64,000 nt of DNA from the NCBI GenBank assembly GCA_022072615.1, contig JAJVHS010000026.1, forward strand, positions 17,328-81,327, in the 5' to 3' direction. The notes beneath the pieces were generated by a model. It saw only the letters and a list, made by a program, of their open reading frames with translations. It was not told where the DNA came from and did no database searches. Below, piece by piece: positions 48,840 through 57,783 of the stretch; within the stretch, counting starts at the first letter, position 1; the number at the start of each line of letters is the position of its first letter. Origin of the DNA: Phycisphaerales bacterium (GTDB lineage: Bacteria; Planctomycetota; Phycisphaerae; Phycisphaerales; UBA1924). The translations under genes were made by a program, and so were the position numbers.

Positions 48840-49577
48840 ATGGACCGTCAGACTGCCACGCGATCCCTCATCGTCATCCTGCCCCTGGCCCTCGCGGCGG
48901 GCGCCGCGTCCGCCCAGCAGAAGGTTCTATTCTCCGACAACTTCGAGTCGGACACGGTGAAACCCCAGTGGACCTGGGTCCACCTGTCGGAGAGGTCGCC
49001 CTTCACGCAGTTTTCCGGGCGGTACTCGTACAACACCATCAAGCTGAACCTGGATGCGCCCAAGCCCCCGCCGGGCAACAGCGGCAACGACGGCGGCGGC
49101 AGCGGAGACGGCAGCGGTGGGGGATCGGGTGACGGCGGCGGCAGCGGGGGCGGCGGCATCAACGCGATCCGCTACACCCTGAGCTTTGACTTCTACGCGA
49201 TCGACTCCTGGGACGGCAACGACACGCGGTACGGCCCGGATCGGTTCGAGATCAGCAACGGAAAGAAGAAGCTCTTCTCCGAAACCTTCGGGAACGTGTG
49301 GGGGCAGCAGACGTTCCGCGAGCCCGATGTCGGACGCTTCAACATGGCGTACGGGTCGGCGGCAGACGCGATCTACCGGAACATCACGGTGCAGTTCGAC
49401 CAGCCGCTGGGCGAGGCGGTCAGGCTGTCCTTCTACGACCTGGGTCTCCAAGGCCTGAGCGACGAGTCGTGGGGCATCGACAACGTCCAGGTCAAGTATG
49501 AGTTCGTCCCGACGCCCGCCACGCTGCCGATGATCGCCGGTGGCGGCCTGCTGGCGCTCCGCCGCCGCCGCCGCTGA
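48840..49577 (+). CDS. Exported PEP-CTERM-like protein B with glycine-rich loop
   Basis: 245 residues from ATG 48840, with GGAGGAG 9-15 bases upstream. Signal peptide (SLIVILPLALAAGAASAQQ), then a beta domain starting VLFSDNFESDTVKPQWTW and ending SWGIDNVQVKYE. It is the same family as protein A, but interrupted at about residue 78-106 by a Gly/Ser/Asp repeat. The tail TPATLPMIAGGGLLALRRRRR is a short PEP-CTERM-type end. A family of exported carbohydrate-binding or adhesion proteins is likely; no enzyme motif is seen. Confidence 0.82.
   Translation: MDRQTATRSLIVILPLALAAGAASAQQKVLFSDNFESDTVKPQWTWVHLSERSPFTQFSGRYSYNTIKLNLDAPKPPPGNSGNDGGGSGDGSGGGSGDGGGSGGGGINAIRYTLSFDFYAIDSWDGNDTRYGPDRFEISNGKKKLFSETFGNVWGQQTFREPDVGRFNMAYGSAADAIYRNITVQFDQPLGEAVRLSFYDLGLQGLSDESWGIDNVQVKYEFVPTPATLPMIAGGGLLALRRRRR
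49072..49158 (+). repeat. Gly/Ser/Asp-coding low-complexity repeat
   Basis: GGC, AGC and GAC codons repeat in the middle of exported protein B, coding for a flexible Gly-rich loop that protein A lacks. Nearly all GGC/AGC, so prone to slippage and copy-number change. Confidence 0.65.
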
Positions 49578-49628
49578 TCACGCGGACGGCGGGTTGAACT
49601 GGCCAGCCGAGAATCCCAACAATGCGCG

Positions 49629-50135
49629 GTGTTCTATGTCGCCGCATCCATCGTTGTGCTGATGTCGCTGGTCGGCATCGGGCTCACGCTGCTGACGCTG
49701 CCGGGCGCGTGGCTCATGCTCGCGGTCGCGGCGGCGTGCAACCTGTGGCAGCCGGGGATGTTCAGCTGGTGGACGATCGGCGTGCTGGCGGGGATCGCGC
49801 TGTTGGCCGAGTTGATCGAGTTCGGGGCCTCGGCCCTGGGCGCCGCGAAGACAGGGGGAACCCGGTCGGGCGCGCTGGGGTCGGTCGCCGGAGCGCTGCT
49901 GGGGGCTCTCGCCGGAACGCCGTTCTTCCCGCCGGTCGGAACCATCGCCGGCGCGATCCTGGGAGCGGGTCTGGGCGCCCTGATCGCCGAGCGGGGGATC
50001 GCCAATCGCCGCTGGAGGGATTCGGCGAAAGTCGCCGGCGGCGCCGCGGCGGGCCGCCTGGTCGCGACGGTCGTGAAGGCCAGCGCCGCCGCCGCCATCG
50101 CACTGGTCCTGATCGTCGCGCTCTTCATCGCGTGA
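49629..50135 (+). CDS. DUF456 family membrane protein
   Basis: 168 residues with hydrophobic segments throughout and the DUF456 plan: LLTLPGAWLMLAVAAACNLW, then a loop, then WWTIGVLAGIALLAELIEF and a glycine-zipper stretch (GSVAGALLGALAGTPFFPPVGTIAGAILGAGLGALIAE). Function of the family is unknown. GTG 49629 is the only start that keeps the first span. It is followed 49 bases later by the LOG-family gene. Confidence 0.8.
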   Translation: MFYVAASIVVLMSLVGIGLTLLTLPGAWLMLAVAAACNLWQPGMFSWWTIGVLAGIALLAELIEFGASALGAAKTGGTRSGALGSVAGALLGALAGTPFFPPVGTIAGAILGAGLGALIAERGIANRRWRDSAKVAGGAAAGRLVATVVKASAAAAIALVLIVALFIA

Positions 50136-50184
50136 GCGCCTGTCGGCCGTGGCCGCGGGAACCCGGGCGTGCGTACCCTGCGCG

Positions 50185-50745
50185 ATGGAACGACCGATTC
50201 AGCGAGTTTGTGTGTTCTGCGCGGCGGCCGACGGCGCCCGCCCGGCGTACCTCGAGACCGCCAGCGCCATGGGCGCGATGCTGGTCGATCGCGGCATCCA
50301 GCTCGTGTACGGGGGCGGCGGGCGCGGCCTGATGGGGGCGATCGCCGAGTCGGTGCTCGGTCGGGGGGGAGAAGCCGTCGGCGTCATCACCCAGTTCCTG
50401 GTTGACAAGGAACTCGCCCACCGCCGGCTGACGGCGCTGCACGTCGTGCAGACGATGCACGAGCGCAAGATGATGATGGCGACGCTCGCCGACGCGTTCA
50501 TCGCGATGCCGGGCGGCCTTGGGACGCTCGACGAGCTGTTCGAGATCCTGACGCTCGCGCAGCTTGGCATCCACGACAAGCCGGTCGGCCTGCTCAACGT
50601 GGAGGGCTACTGGGACCCGATCATGTCGTACCTGGATCACGCCTCGGCGGAGGGCTTCCTGCGGCTCAATCACCGTCGCCAGGTGCACATGCAGTCGGAC
50701 CCGGGTCGCCTGCTCGACGTCATCACGGGGAAGGCGATGTCCTGA
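50185..50745 (+). CDS. LOG family protein (cytokinin riboside 5'-monophosphate phosphoribohydrolase type)
   Basis: 186 residues from ATG 50185. Motifs of the LOG/TIGR00730 family: VCVFCAAADGARPAY, LVYGGGGRGLMGAIAE and the signature PGGLGTLDELFE, with KMMM before it. Such enzymes cleave the ribose-phosphate from nucleoside monophosphates; many bacterial members act on AMP or house-clean nucleotides rather than make hormones. It converges directly on the transglutaminase gene. Confidence 0.9.
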   Translation: MERPIQRVCVFCAAADGARPAYLETASAMGAMLVDRGIQLVYGGGGRGLMGAIAESVLGRGGEAVGVITQFLVDKELAHRRLTALHVVQTMHERKMMMATLADAFIAMPGGLGTLDELFEILTLAQLGIHDKPVGLLNVEGYWDPIMSYLDHASAEGFLRLNHRRQVHMQSDPGRLLDVITGKAMS

Positions 50746-52962
50746 TCAGGACGCGGGGCGGCGCGGCGCCGCCGCCAGCGCACGCAGGCGAGCGTTGAGC
50801 TCGGTTGCGCGAGCAGCGGATTCGGAGGTGAACTCATCCCCGCCGAAGCGCACGCGGTAGTACAGCGACACGATCTCCTCGAATACCCCGCCCAGGTCGC
50901 TGTCCAGGTTCCGCACATGGCGGGCAAAGGCCAGCGGCGGCATCGAGGGCGGCTTTCGGTGTCCCGCGTTCCCGAGGGACTCGAGCGCATCGCCGTGGAA
51001 GCCGTTCATCGCGCGGATCCCGGTTGCTCCGGCCCCGCGACGCGGGATGAGGCCCGCCGAGCGGCGGATGAAGCGGCCGACGTCGGTCGCGGCGCGGAAC
51101 GCGATGACCGAAAGGCCGACGGCGAGCACCAGCACCGCCGCGGTGGCGATGGTGTACTTGAGCATCGACCGGCCGCGGGAGGCCCGGAACTCATCGCCGG
51201 CCTGGCGGCTCAGGGCCTCGACCCACGTGAAGCGCAGCCGGCCGAAGTCGAAGACCTGGTCCTGCTGCTGGTTGTCGAACATGACGACGCTGTTGGTCCA
51301 TATGTCGTTGAGACCGTCCATGAGGCGGGCCAGCCGCGTGGTCCACCGGGGATCGGCCTCGTGGGTGGTGATGAGGGCGATCGGCGGCGTCGGGTCGAAG
51401 GTCAGCCACACGCCGGGCGCGGCCTCGATCTCCGTCCACGCGTGCGCGTTGCTCTCTCGCACGGTATAGGTGTCGGTGCTCTCGTCGTACTCCATCGCGA
51501 CGTAGCCGGCGATCACCCGGGCGTTGACGCCCACCGACCGGCACATCGCCGTCAGCGCGGACGCGAAGTACTCGCAGTGGCCCTTGCGCTCGGTGGTGAG
51601 GAACCACTCGATGGGGTCCTGGCCATCGGGCGGGCTGCCGATCTCGGTGGTGTACTGGAAGTGGCCGTGAAGGTGACCGGTGAGAATCCGGGCGACCGAC
51701 GTGTCATCCGCCGGCTCGCGGAGGTCGCGCTCGGGCTCGATCCCCGCGTTGCGGAGGACTTGCGCCGCGTAATCGCGAATGACGGCCGACGGGAAGGTGA
51801 CCTCCTCGAGGCGATCGGGAACTTCCCGGGGGACCGCCTGGAGCACGGAGGTGACCCGGTACTTGAGCGGCCCCCGGCGGTTGGGATCGCGGTACCAGAT
51901 GCCGTTCCTCTGGTCGAGTTTTTCGCCGGTCTCGACCGTGATCGTTCCGGCCCGCCAGATCGCAAAGAGCGGCGAATCTTTGCTGCTCGAGACGGACTGG
52001 CGCAGGTCGATGTCCTGGACGATCGTCCGGTCGCGCGTCGGTTCGACGAGCGCGAGCTCTCTGGGGGCGACGGATGTCGAGGCCTGCCACAGGCCCTTGG
52101 AGTACCGATCGAGCACCGCGCCGCGCAGGTAGAAGACCTGCTCCGGGCCGCCGACCGACCGGTTGTTGCCGTCGCTGAAACGCGCCTGGAGCACCGTGCG
52201 CTGCGACTCCGTGAGCAGGCCCGCTCGACCGAGCTCGACGTCCTGCGTGAAGCCCGTGCGCAGAGTCGCCGACGGCGTTCCCCATCCGCCCCAGTTCCTG
52301 GCGGCGACGCCGCGGGGGACGATCAGGAACACGACCAGCGCGACCGCAAAGCCGATGGCGGTGGTGGCCGCCGTCACCGGCAGCAGCCGCCGGGCGGTGC
52401 CCAGGCCCAGGCGCGGGCCGCGCCCGGCGTCGGGAATGGTCAGGTTCAGGCCGCGCGAACGGGCGGCGGCCTGCTCGGCAAGGAGCCCGGCGTCGGCGGC
52501 GCGTTCCATCCCGGCCCCGATCTGCAGCGCCATGACCGCCCAGGCGGTGAGCGGCATGGAGATCAGGACCACGACGCCGACCGCGAGCACGTTGCTGTCG
52601 AGGATCGCGCCGATGATCAGGAACACCGACATCGCGATGAGCTGGGCGACGTCGCGCGACCGCTTGCGGTCCCATGACTTGGCGACGAGCACCAGCGTCA
52701 GGAACTCGCAGAAGAGCGTGACATCGAGCTGGTTGCCGCTGGTCTTGTACACCGTCCAGAGAACCACCGATCCCACAAGGCCGAGCACCGCCCAGCGCGG
52801 GAGCGATTGCCCGCCGGAACGCTCGCTGTGCCACCAGCCCACGAGCACCACGCCGAACGACCCGATGAGGAGCGGGATCTGGCCGTTGGCCAGGCAGAAG
52901 CCGGCGATCGACGTCAGCACCAGCAGCAGGGCCGGCAGCTTCCAGTTGGTCAGCCGCCTCAT
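50746..52962 (-). CDS. Transglutaminase-like membrane protein, TgpA type
   Basis: 738 residues. About five to six membrane spans in the first ~230 residues, a periplasmic middle (DUF3488-like), and a transglutaminase core at about 450-540 with the catalytic triad in order: GHCEYFASALTAMC (cysteine), NAHAWTEIEAA (histidine) and TFDPTPP (aspartate). One more membrane span near 610-640 is followed by a cytoplasmic C-terminal helix. Such proteins usually sit with a DUF58 protein and a MoxR ATPase. The DUF58 gene is directly upstream with ATGA overlap; no MoxR gene is present here. Confidence 0.9.
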   Translation of the reverse strand: MRRLTNWKLPALLLVLTSIAGFCLANGQIPLLIGSFGVVLVGWWHSERSGGQSLPRWAVLGLVGSVVLWTVYKTSGNQLDVTLFCEFLTLVLVAKSWDRKRSRDVAQLIAMSVFLIIGAILDSNVLAVGVVVLISMPLTAWAVMALQIGAGMERAADAGLLAEQAAARSRGLNLTIPDAGRGPRLGLGTARRLLPVTAATTAIGFAVALVVFLIVPRGVAARNWGGWGTPSATLRTGFTQDVELGRAGLLTESQRTVLQARFSDGNNRSVGGPEQVFYLRGAVLDRYSKGLWQASTSVAPRELALVEPTRDRTIVQDIDLRQSVSSSKDSPLFAIWRAGTITVETGEKLDQRNGIWYRDPNRRGPLKYRVTSVLQAVPREVPDRLEEVTFPSAVIRDYAAQVLRNAGIEPERDLREPADDTSVARILTGHLHGHFQYTTEIGSPPDGQDPIEWFLTTERKGHCEYFASALTAMCRSVGVNARVIAGYVAMEYDESTDTYTVRESNAHAWTEIEAAPGVWLTFDPTPPIALITTHEADPRWTTRLARLMDGLNDIWTNSVVMFDNQQQDQVFDFGRLRFTWVEALSRQAGDEFRASRGRSMLKYTIATAAVLVLAVGLSVIAFRAATDVGRFIRRSAGLIPRRGAGATGIRAMNGFHGDALESLGNAGHRKPPSMPPLAFARHVRNLDSDLGGVFEEIVSLYYRVRFGGDEFTSESAARATELNARLRALAAAPRRPAS

Positions 52963-54233
52963 GGCGGGCCTCCCGCGCTCGATGCGGCCGTTGGCCCCTG
53001 TGAAACGAACCGCCGGCCGAACCGGCCGAGCAGCGATCTGAACCGCTCGGTCCCGGTCGCGACCGCGATCGGGCCTGGTTGGTCGCCGATGACTTCGGCC
53101 GGAGCCGCCACGGTGCCGCTGCCGGGCCAGGGTCGCCGGAGCGGATCGATGATCACGACCGCCGCTCGGTGACCCGAAATCGGCCCCGGGGGGCTGTGCT
53201 CGGCGGGGTTGATGGCGGCGAGCAGGTCAAGGATCTCGTGCAGCGCCCGGTGTCCCTGTCGAGCCGCGGTGGAAGGCGACTTCTCCGAGGCAAGCAGTCC
53301 GACGGCGTACCCAAGCGCCGTGGCGCCGCTGGCAAGGCTCGCCGCGGCATCGATCGCGTGCTCGGCGTGGTCCGCCGGAACTCCGTCAAGACCCGCGATG
53401 CCGATCCACAGCTTGCGGTGCACCGGACGAGCGGTCTGTCGGACGAGCAGGCGGTCGGAGGTCGCGGAGCGCTTCCACGCGATCGAGCGCGGGGCATCGC
53501 CCTCGGCGAATTCCCGCAGGCTGTGGAACTCATCGCCGCTGCCGGTCCGGCTCGTAACCGTCGCCGAGATGCCTTCGATCGCCGGCGCGAGCATGGCCAG
53601 AAACTCCGGGCGGAGCGGGAACAGGCGCGGCCGGACGAGCGCCGCCTGCGTCCGGGCCTGGAGCATGGTCTTGCGAGAGAGGCCGAACGGGAAACTCGTC
53701 CAGACTTCGACGGCGTCGAAGATCGCCTCCCCGCGCGAGATGGCCGCGACCTCGGCGTGGACGGTCACGGTGCCGCCGCGCGGGATGTACTCGGCGAAGG
53801 CGATCCCGCGCGTGAACCGAGCCGGCCACGTCGGCGCCGGCCTGGACGGGCGGACGGCCCTCGGTCGATCGGGCAGTTCCGAGACCGACACGGCAAAGGC
53901 CGGTATCCACCGGCTGAGATTGGTGATGCGGTAGGTGATGCGCGTGACCTCGCCCGCGTGGCAAGGGGGCAGCGGATCGCGCTCAACCCGGATGCTCGCG
54001 ATGGTCCAGGCGCCCATCACGCCCGACCCCAGCAGCGCGGCGATGGCCAGGCCGAACACCCAGAACAGCAGGTTGTTCTGACCGTTGATCGCGCCGATCG
54101 GGAGCAGCATGGTCGTGATGATGAACACGACCGCCGGGAAGTGGGGGACCATCCGCGGGCGCAGTCGGAGCAGCTGCCGGGAGGAGTCCTGCACGAGGCC
54201 GCTCGGGGTTGATGAGGCGGTCAACGACGTCAT
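52959..54233 (-). CDS. DUF58 domain membrane protein
   Basis: 424 residues from ATG 54233 (TTG 54272 possible). Two membrane spans at about 30-85, a beta-rich middle, then the DUF58 signature GDEFHSLREFAEGDAPRSIAWKRSATSDRLLVRQ at about 230-265, followed by a von Willebrand-like fold. The family is of unknown biochemical role but partners with MoxR ATPases and TgpA-type proteins. It is coupled to the transglutaminase gene by a 4-base overlap. Confidence 0.88.
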   Translation of the reverse strand: MTSLTASSTPSGLVQDSSRQLLRLRPRMVPHFPAVVFIITTMLLPIGAINGQNNLLFWVFGLAIAALLGSGVMGAWTIASIRVERDPLPPCHAGEVTRITYRITNLSRWIPAFAVSVSELPDRPRAVRPSRPAPTWPARFTRGIAFAEYIPRGGTVTVHAEVAAISRGEAIFDAVEVWTSFPFGLSRKTMLQARTQAALVRPRLFPLRPEFLAMLAPAIEGISATVTSRTGSGDEFHSLREFAEGDAPRSIAWKRSATSDRLLVRQTARPVHRKLWIGIAGLDGVPADHAEHAIDAAASLASGATALGYAVGLLASEKSPSTAARQGHRALHEILDLLAAINPAEHSPPGPISGHRAAVVIIDPLRRPWPGSGTVAAPAEVIGDQPGPIAVATGTERFRSLLGRFGRRFVSQGPTAASSAGGPP

Positions 54234-54329
54234 GGAGCTGTTCGCTGTTCCCTTGCCGAAGGGTACAGGCAAACGCCCGGTGAGGCGACAGGGCCGACCT
54301 GGGCCGGCGGCCGCGCGGGCAATGGCCTG

Positions 54330-55574
54330 CTACACGGGCGCGGCCTGCACGTTCTCGGCCGTCGTCGGCACGGCCGGCAGGACCACCGTGAATGTGGCGC
54401 CCTTGCCGACCCGGCTTTGCACCTCGAGCAGGCCGTTGCTGGCATTGACGATGGAGTAACACGTCGCCAGCCCCAGCCCGGTTCCCTTGCCGCCGGGCTT
54501 TGTGGTGAAAAACGGCTCGAAAAGGCGATCGAGCGTGTGCTCGTCCATCCCTTCGCCGGTATCGCTGACGGAAAAGCCGACATAGTGGTCGGCCGGAATG
54601 GCTTGGTCCGTCGGCGGCATCAACACCGCGTCTTGCGGCCGTTCGAAGGTCTGGATCGTGAGGGTCCCACCCCGCGGCATCGCGTCCCGGGCATTGATGA
54701 CCAGGTTGAGGAGCACCTGCCGGAACTGCGAGGCATTGACCCGGGCCAGCAGCGGCCGCGGAGCAAGGTTTGTGCGCAGCGTGATCGACTTGTCGACCAT
54801 GCCCGAAAGCAGCGGGAGCATGGTCTGGAGAAGCTCGTTGAGATCGACGACCGCGGTGGTCGCGGGCTTGGGCCGAGCGAGTGAGAGAAGCTGACGCGTG
54901 AGCGCGGACGCGTGCTCTGCCGCCTCCCGGATCCGCTGGAGGGACTGGTGCTCGGATGTTCCCAGCGCGGAGCTCGCGAGCCCGAGCTCGGCGTAGTTGA
55001 GGATCGCGGTGACCCAGTTGTTGAAGTCGTGCGCGATGCCGCCGGCGAGCCTGCCGAGCGACTCCATTTTTTCAGAGGCGACGACCTGCCGTTCGAGCCG
55101 CTTGCGCTCGGTGATGTCCTGGAAGGCTCCGAACGCGCGGACAGGCCTGCCGTCGCGGGCTTCGACGACGCCCGACGCTCGGACGTCGATCCGCCGGCCC
55201 TTGGCGGTGGTGAGTTCGAGTTCGAAGTCCCAACCGACGCCCTCGGTGCGGGCACGTTCGAGCGCGTGGGCGATGATCTCCTGCGACGCGGGCGTGTAGA
55301 AGGCGATCGCGGATTCAAGCGACGGCGTGTACTCGGCGGGCGAGGTCTCGTGGATGCGGTAGGTCTCGCCGGTCCAGAAGAGCGCCCCGGTGACCAGGTC
55401 GAGCTCCCAGCCGCCGACGCGGGCAAGCCGCTCGGCCTGCTCCATCAGTTGCCACTGGCGGGTGAGATCAAGAGGCTTGGTCTCGGTGAACCTGCTTGAA
55501 CCGGGCGGGATCGATCCCGCCGCCGCACCGGAGTCGGCGCTCTCCCGGCCGGTATTGGCTCGATGTTCGTGCAT
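54330..55574 (-). CDS. PAS-domain histidine kinase (soluble)
   Basis: 414 residues from ATG 55574. A PAS domain (about 55-165, GGWELDLVTGALFWTGETYRI to FGAFQDITERKRLER) is followed by the dimerisation helix with LAGGIAHDFNNWVTAIL (phospho-acceptor histidine) and an ATPase domain with N-box NLVINARDAM, DTGEGM and GKGTGLGLATCYSIV. No membrane span, so it senses a cytoplasmic signal. HDFNN-type kinases often have a C-terminal receiver; this one does not, and no response regulator gene is adjacent. The frame is open to 55682. Confidence 0.9.
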   Translation of the reverse strand: MHEHRANTGRESADSGAAAGSIPPGSSRFTETKPLDLTRQWQLMEQAERLARVGGWELDLVTGALFWTGETYRIHETSPAEYTPSLESAIAFYTPASQEIIAHALERARTEGVGWDFELELTTAKGRRIDVRASGVVEARDGRPVRAFGAFQDITERKRLERQVVASEKMESLGRLAGGIAHDFNNWVTAILNYAELGLASSALGTSEHQSLQRIREAAEHASALTRQLLSLARPKPATTAVVDLNELLQTMLPLLSGMVDKSITLRTNLAPRPLLARVNASQFRQVLLNLVINARDAMPRGGTLTIQTFERPQDAVLMPPTDQAIPADHYVGFSVSDTGEGMDEHTLDRLFEPFFTTKPGGKGTGLGLATCYSIVNASNGLLEVQSRVGKGATFTVVLPAVPTTAENVQAAPV

Positions 55575-55696
55575 CAGAACACCGGTCTTGTCGCGGACAT
55601 CGTAGAGCAGGGTGGTGGTCGCATGCAAGGTGAAGATCGGACCACAACGAGCGGTTTTGATGTTCCTACAGTGCGTCCACATCGGAGGACGCTCGG

Positions 55697-56674
55697 ATGC
55701 CGCCAGCCAAAGCCATCAAGGGACCAGTCGTCGGGGTTGACCTGGGTGGAACCAACATGCAGATCGGGGTCGTCTCGCCCGACCGTGCGCTCATCGGTGA
55801 ATCCAAGCGCAAGACCAAGGCGGACGAAGGATTAGACGGCGTCGTCACGCGCCTGATCTCGGGGATCGAGGAGGCGTGCGCCTCCGCCAAGGTCAACCTT
55901 CGCGAGCTGGCGGCGGTGGGTATCGGTGCTCCGGGAGCGGTCGACCCCGAAGAGGGAGTCGTGCTCGAGGCGGTCAACCTGCGGTGGAACGACGTGCCGC
56001 TGGCCGACATCCTGACAAAGAGGATGGGCGTGCCCACTTTTCTGGACAACGACGTCAACGTCGCGGTTTACGGCGAGTACCGCATGGGGGCGGGAGCCGG
56101 GAGCAAGCACCTGCTGGGGGTGTGGGTCGGAACGGGGATCGGCGGCGGGCTGATTCTGAACGACGCGCTGTACTACGGGCACTTCATGACCGCGGGTGAG
56201 ATCGGCCACACGCTGATCCTGCCCGGGAACCCGCCGGGCAGCCGGTCGCTCGAGCACAACTGCTCGCGCACGGCGGTGGTCGACCGGCTGGTCAGGCTGA
56301 TCCGGTCCAACCGCAAGAGCGTGCTGACGAAGCTGACCGAAGGGGATTACGAGGGCATCAAGTCCAAGACGATCGCCGAGGCGTTCCGGCGCAAGGACGA
56401 ACTGACGGTGGAGGTCGTCGAGGAGACGGCGCAGCTGCTGGGAGTGGCGATCGCGAACTGCGTGACGCTGCTCTCGCTCGAGCGGGTGGTGCTCGGCGGC
56501 GGCCTGACCGAGGCCCTGGGCGACCCGTGGGTGGAGCTGGTGAAGCGGCACGCCCGGAAGTTCGCGTTCCCCGAGCGGTGCAAGAAGGTGGACATCGTCG
56601 AGAGCAAGCTCATGGACCACGCCGGGGTTTACGGTGCCGCCATGATCGCGATGGACCGGATGAACAACCGCTGA
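55697..56674 (+). CDS. ROK family sugar kinase without the zinc motif
   Basis: 325 residues with the ROK plan: VVGVDLGGTNMQIGVV (phosphate loop), GIGAPGAVDPEEGVV, catalytic D119 in DNDVN, and GVWVGTGIGGGLI. The GEIGH motif (167-171) is present, but the C-x-C-G-x2-G-C-L-E zinc site that normally follows is missing; the stretch at 172-190 reads PGNPPGSRSLEHNC. Glucose is the common ROK substrate, and a glucokinase is the most likely call, but the change may alter specificity. ATG 55697 has GAGGA upstream. Confidence 0.85.
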   Translation: MPPAKAIKGPVVGVDLGGTNMQIGVVSPDRALIGESKRKTKADEGLDGVVTRLISGIEEACASAKVNLRELAAVGIGAPGAVDPEEGVVLEAVNLRWNDVPLADILTKRMGVPTFLDNDVNVAVYGEYRMGAGAGSKHLLGVWVGTGIGGGLILNDALYYGHFMTAGEIGHTLILPGNPPGSRSLEHNCSRTAVVDRLVRLIRSNRKSVLTKLTEGDYEGIKSKTIAEAFRRKDELTVEVVEETAQLLGVAIANCVTLLSLERVVLGGGLTEALGDPWVELVKRHARKFAFPERCKKVDIVESKLMDHAGVYGAAMIAMDRMNNR

Positions 56675-56708
56675 CCGTTCCACCGAGCCGCTCGCATACG
56701 CTCCGTGG

Positions 56709-57752
56709 ATGCATTTCCGACTCGCTACCATCGTGCTCGTTGGTTCCATGCTGACATGCGCGGCTGGCGTGCGGGCCGGCCCGGTCCAGGACGTTTCGCC
56801 CGAGCGGGTGGAGGCGACGCTGCGATCGCTCCCGACCAAACGGGCAGCTCTCGGAGACGAGGAGCACGTCAAGGGTCTCCGCCAGACCGAGAAACTTCTG
56901 ACCGAGAAGCTCCGGGAGATCGGCTACGACCCGATCGTCCAGAAGATCGAATGGGTTTCACCCGTCCAGCGGCTGAACAGCGCGGAGAAGGACACCGCCC
57001 GGGAAGGACCGCCTCCTGAGTTCTGGAACAACCTGATCGTGGAGATCAAGGGCGGAGAGCTCGCGAGCGAGGTGGTGCTGATCGGGGCGCACTTCGACGC
57101 TGTCGCCCAATGTCCCGGGGCGGACGACAACGGCACCGGGACCGCGGCGCTCGTGGAGCTGGCGCGGGTCCTCCGGGATCACCCGATGAAGCGGACCGTC
57201 CGCCTGGTCTTCTTCAACCTGGAAGAGATCGGGCTCATCGGGTCGCGCCACCACGCCGCGACGCAGGCCGCCGAGAGGCCCGACGAGCGGATCGTCGCGA
57301 TGGTGAGCCTCGAGATGCTCGGCTATTTCTGTCTCGAAGAGGGCTGCCAGAAATCGCCGGTGGGGCCGATCAAGGGGGTCTTCGAGCCGCCCACCAAGGG
57401 TGACACGCTCGCGGCGGTGACGATCTCGGCGCACCAGGAGTTCAACCGGCGCTTCTCGGAGGGGTTCGAAGCGGGATCAGACGGCATCAAGATCACGCGG
57501 TTTGACTTCATGCCCGTCCCGATCCCCGACATCCTGCGATCGGACCACGCGCCGTTCCTCGCCCAGGGCGTGCCGTCGATCATGCTGACCGACACCTCGA
57601 ATTTCCGCAATCCGCATTACCACAAGCCCACCGACACGATCGAAACCCTCGACATGGATCGCTACGTGCGTTCGGTGCGGGGCGTGGTGTCGGCGACGCT
57701 GGCGCTAGCCGAGGAAATCGACGCCGCCAGTCCGGACGCCGACGCCAAGTGA
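56709..57752 (+). CDS. M28 family metallopeptidase, exported
   Basis: 347 residues with a signal peptide (LATIVLVGSMLTCAAGVRA). The co-catalytic zinc ligands of family M28 are readable in order: histidine in LIGAHFDAV, aspartate in GADDNGTGTAA, glutamate pair in NLEEIGLIGS, SLEMLGYF, and the late histidine in NPHYHKPTDT. It is an aminopeptidase type enzyme acting in the periplasm or outside the cell. It follows the ROK gene after 34 bases but is unlikely to be related to it. Confidence 0.88.
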   Translation: MHFRLATIVLVGSMLTCAAGVRAGPVQDVSPERVEATLRSLPTKRAALGDEEHVKGLRQTEKLLTEKLREIGYDPIVQKIEWVSPVQRLNSAEKDTAREGPPPEFWNNLIVEIKGGELASEVVLIGAHFDAVAQCPGADDNGTGTAALVELARVLRDHPMKRTVRLVFFNLEEIGLIGSRHHAATQAAERPDERIVAMVSLEMLGYFCLEEGCQKSPVGPIKGVFEPPTKGDTLAAVTISAHQEFNRRFSEGFEAGSDGIKITRFDFMPVPIPDILRSDHAPFLAQGVPSIMLTDTSNFRNPHYHKPTDTIETLDMDRYVRSVRGVVSATLALAEEIDAASPDADAK

Positions 57753-57783
57753 GCCGGCGCGCGAGCCCTGGCCGGTCGCGGCG

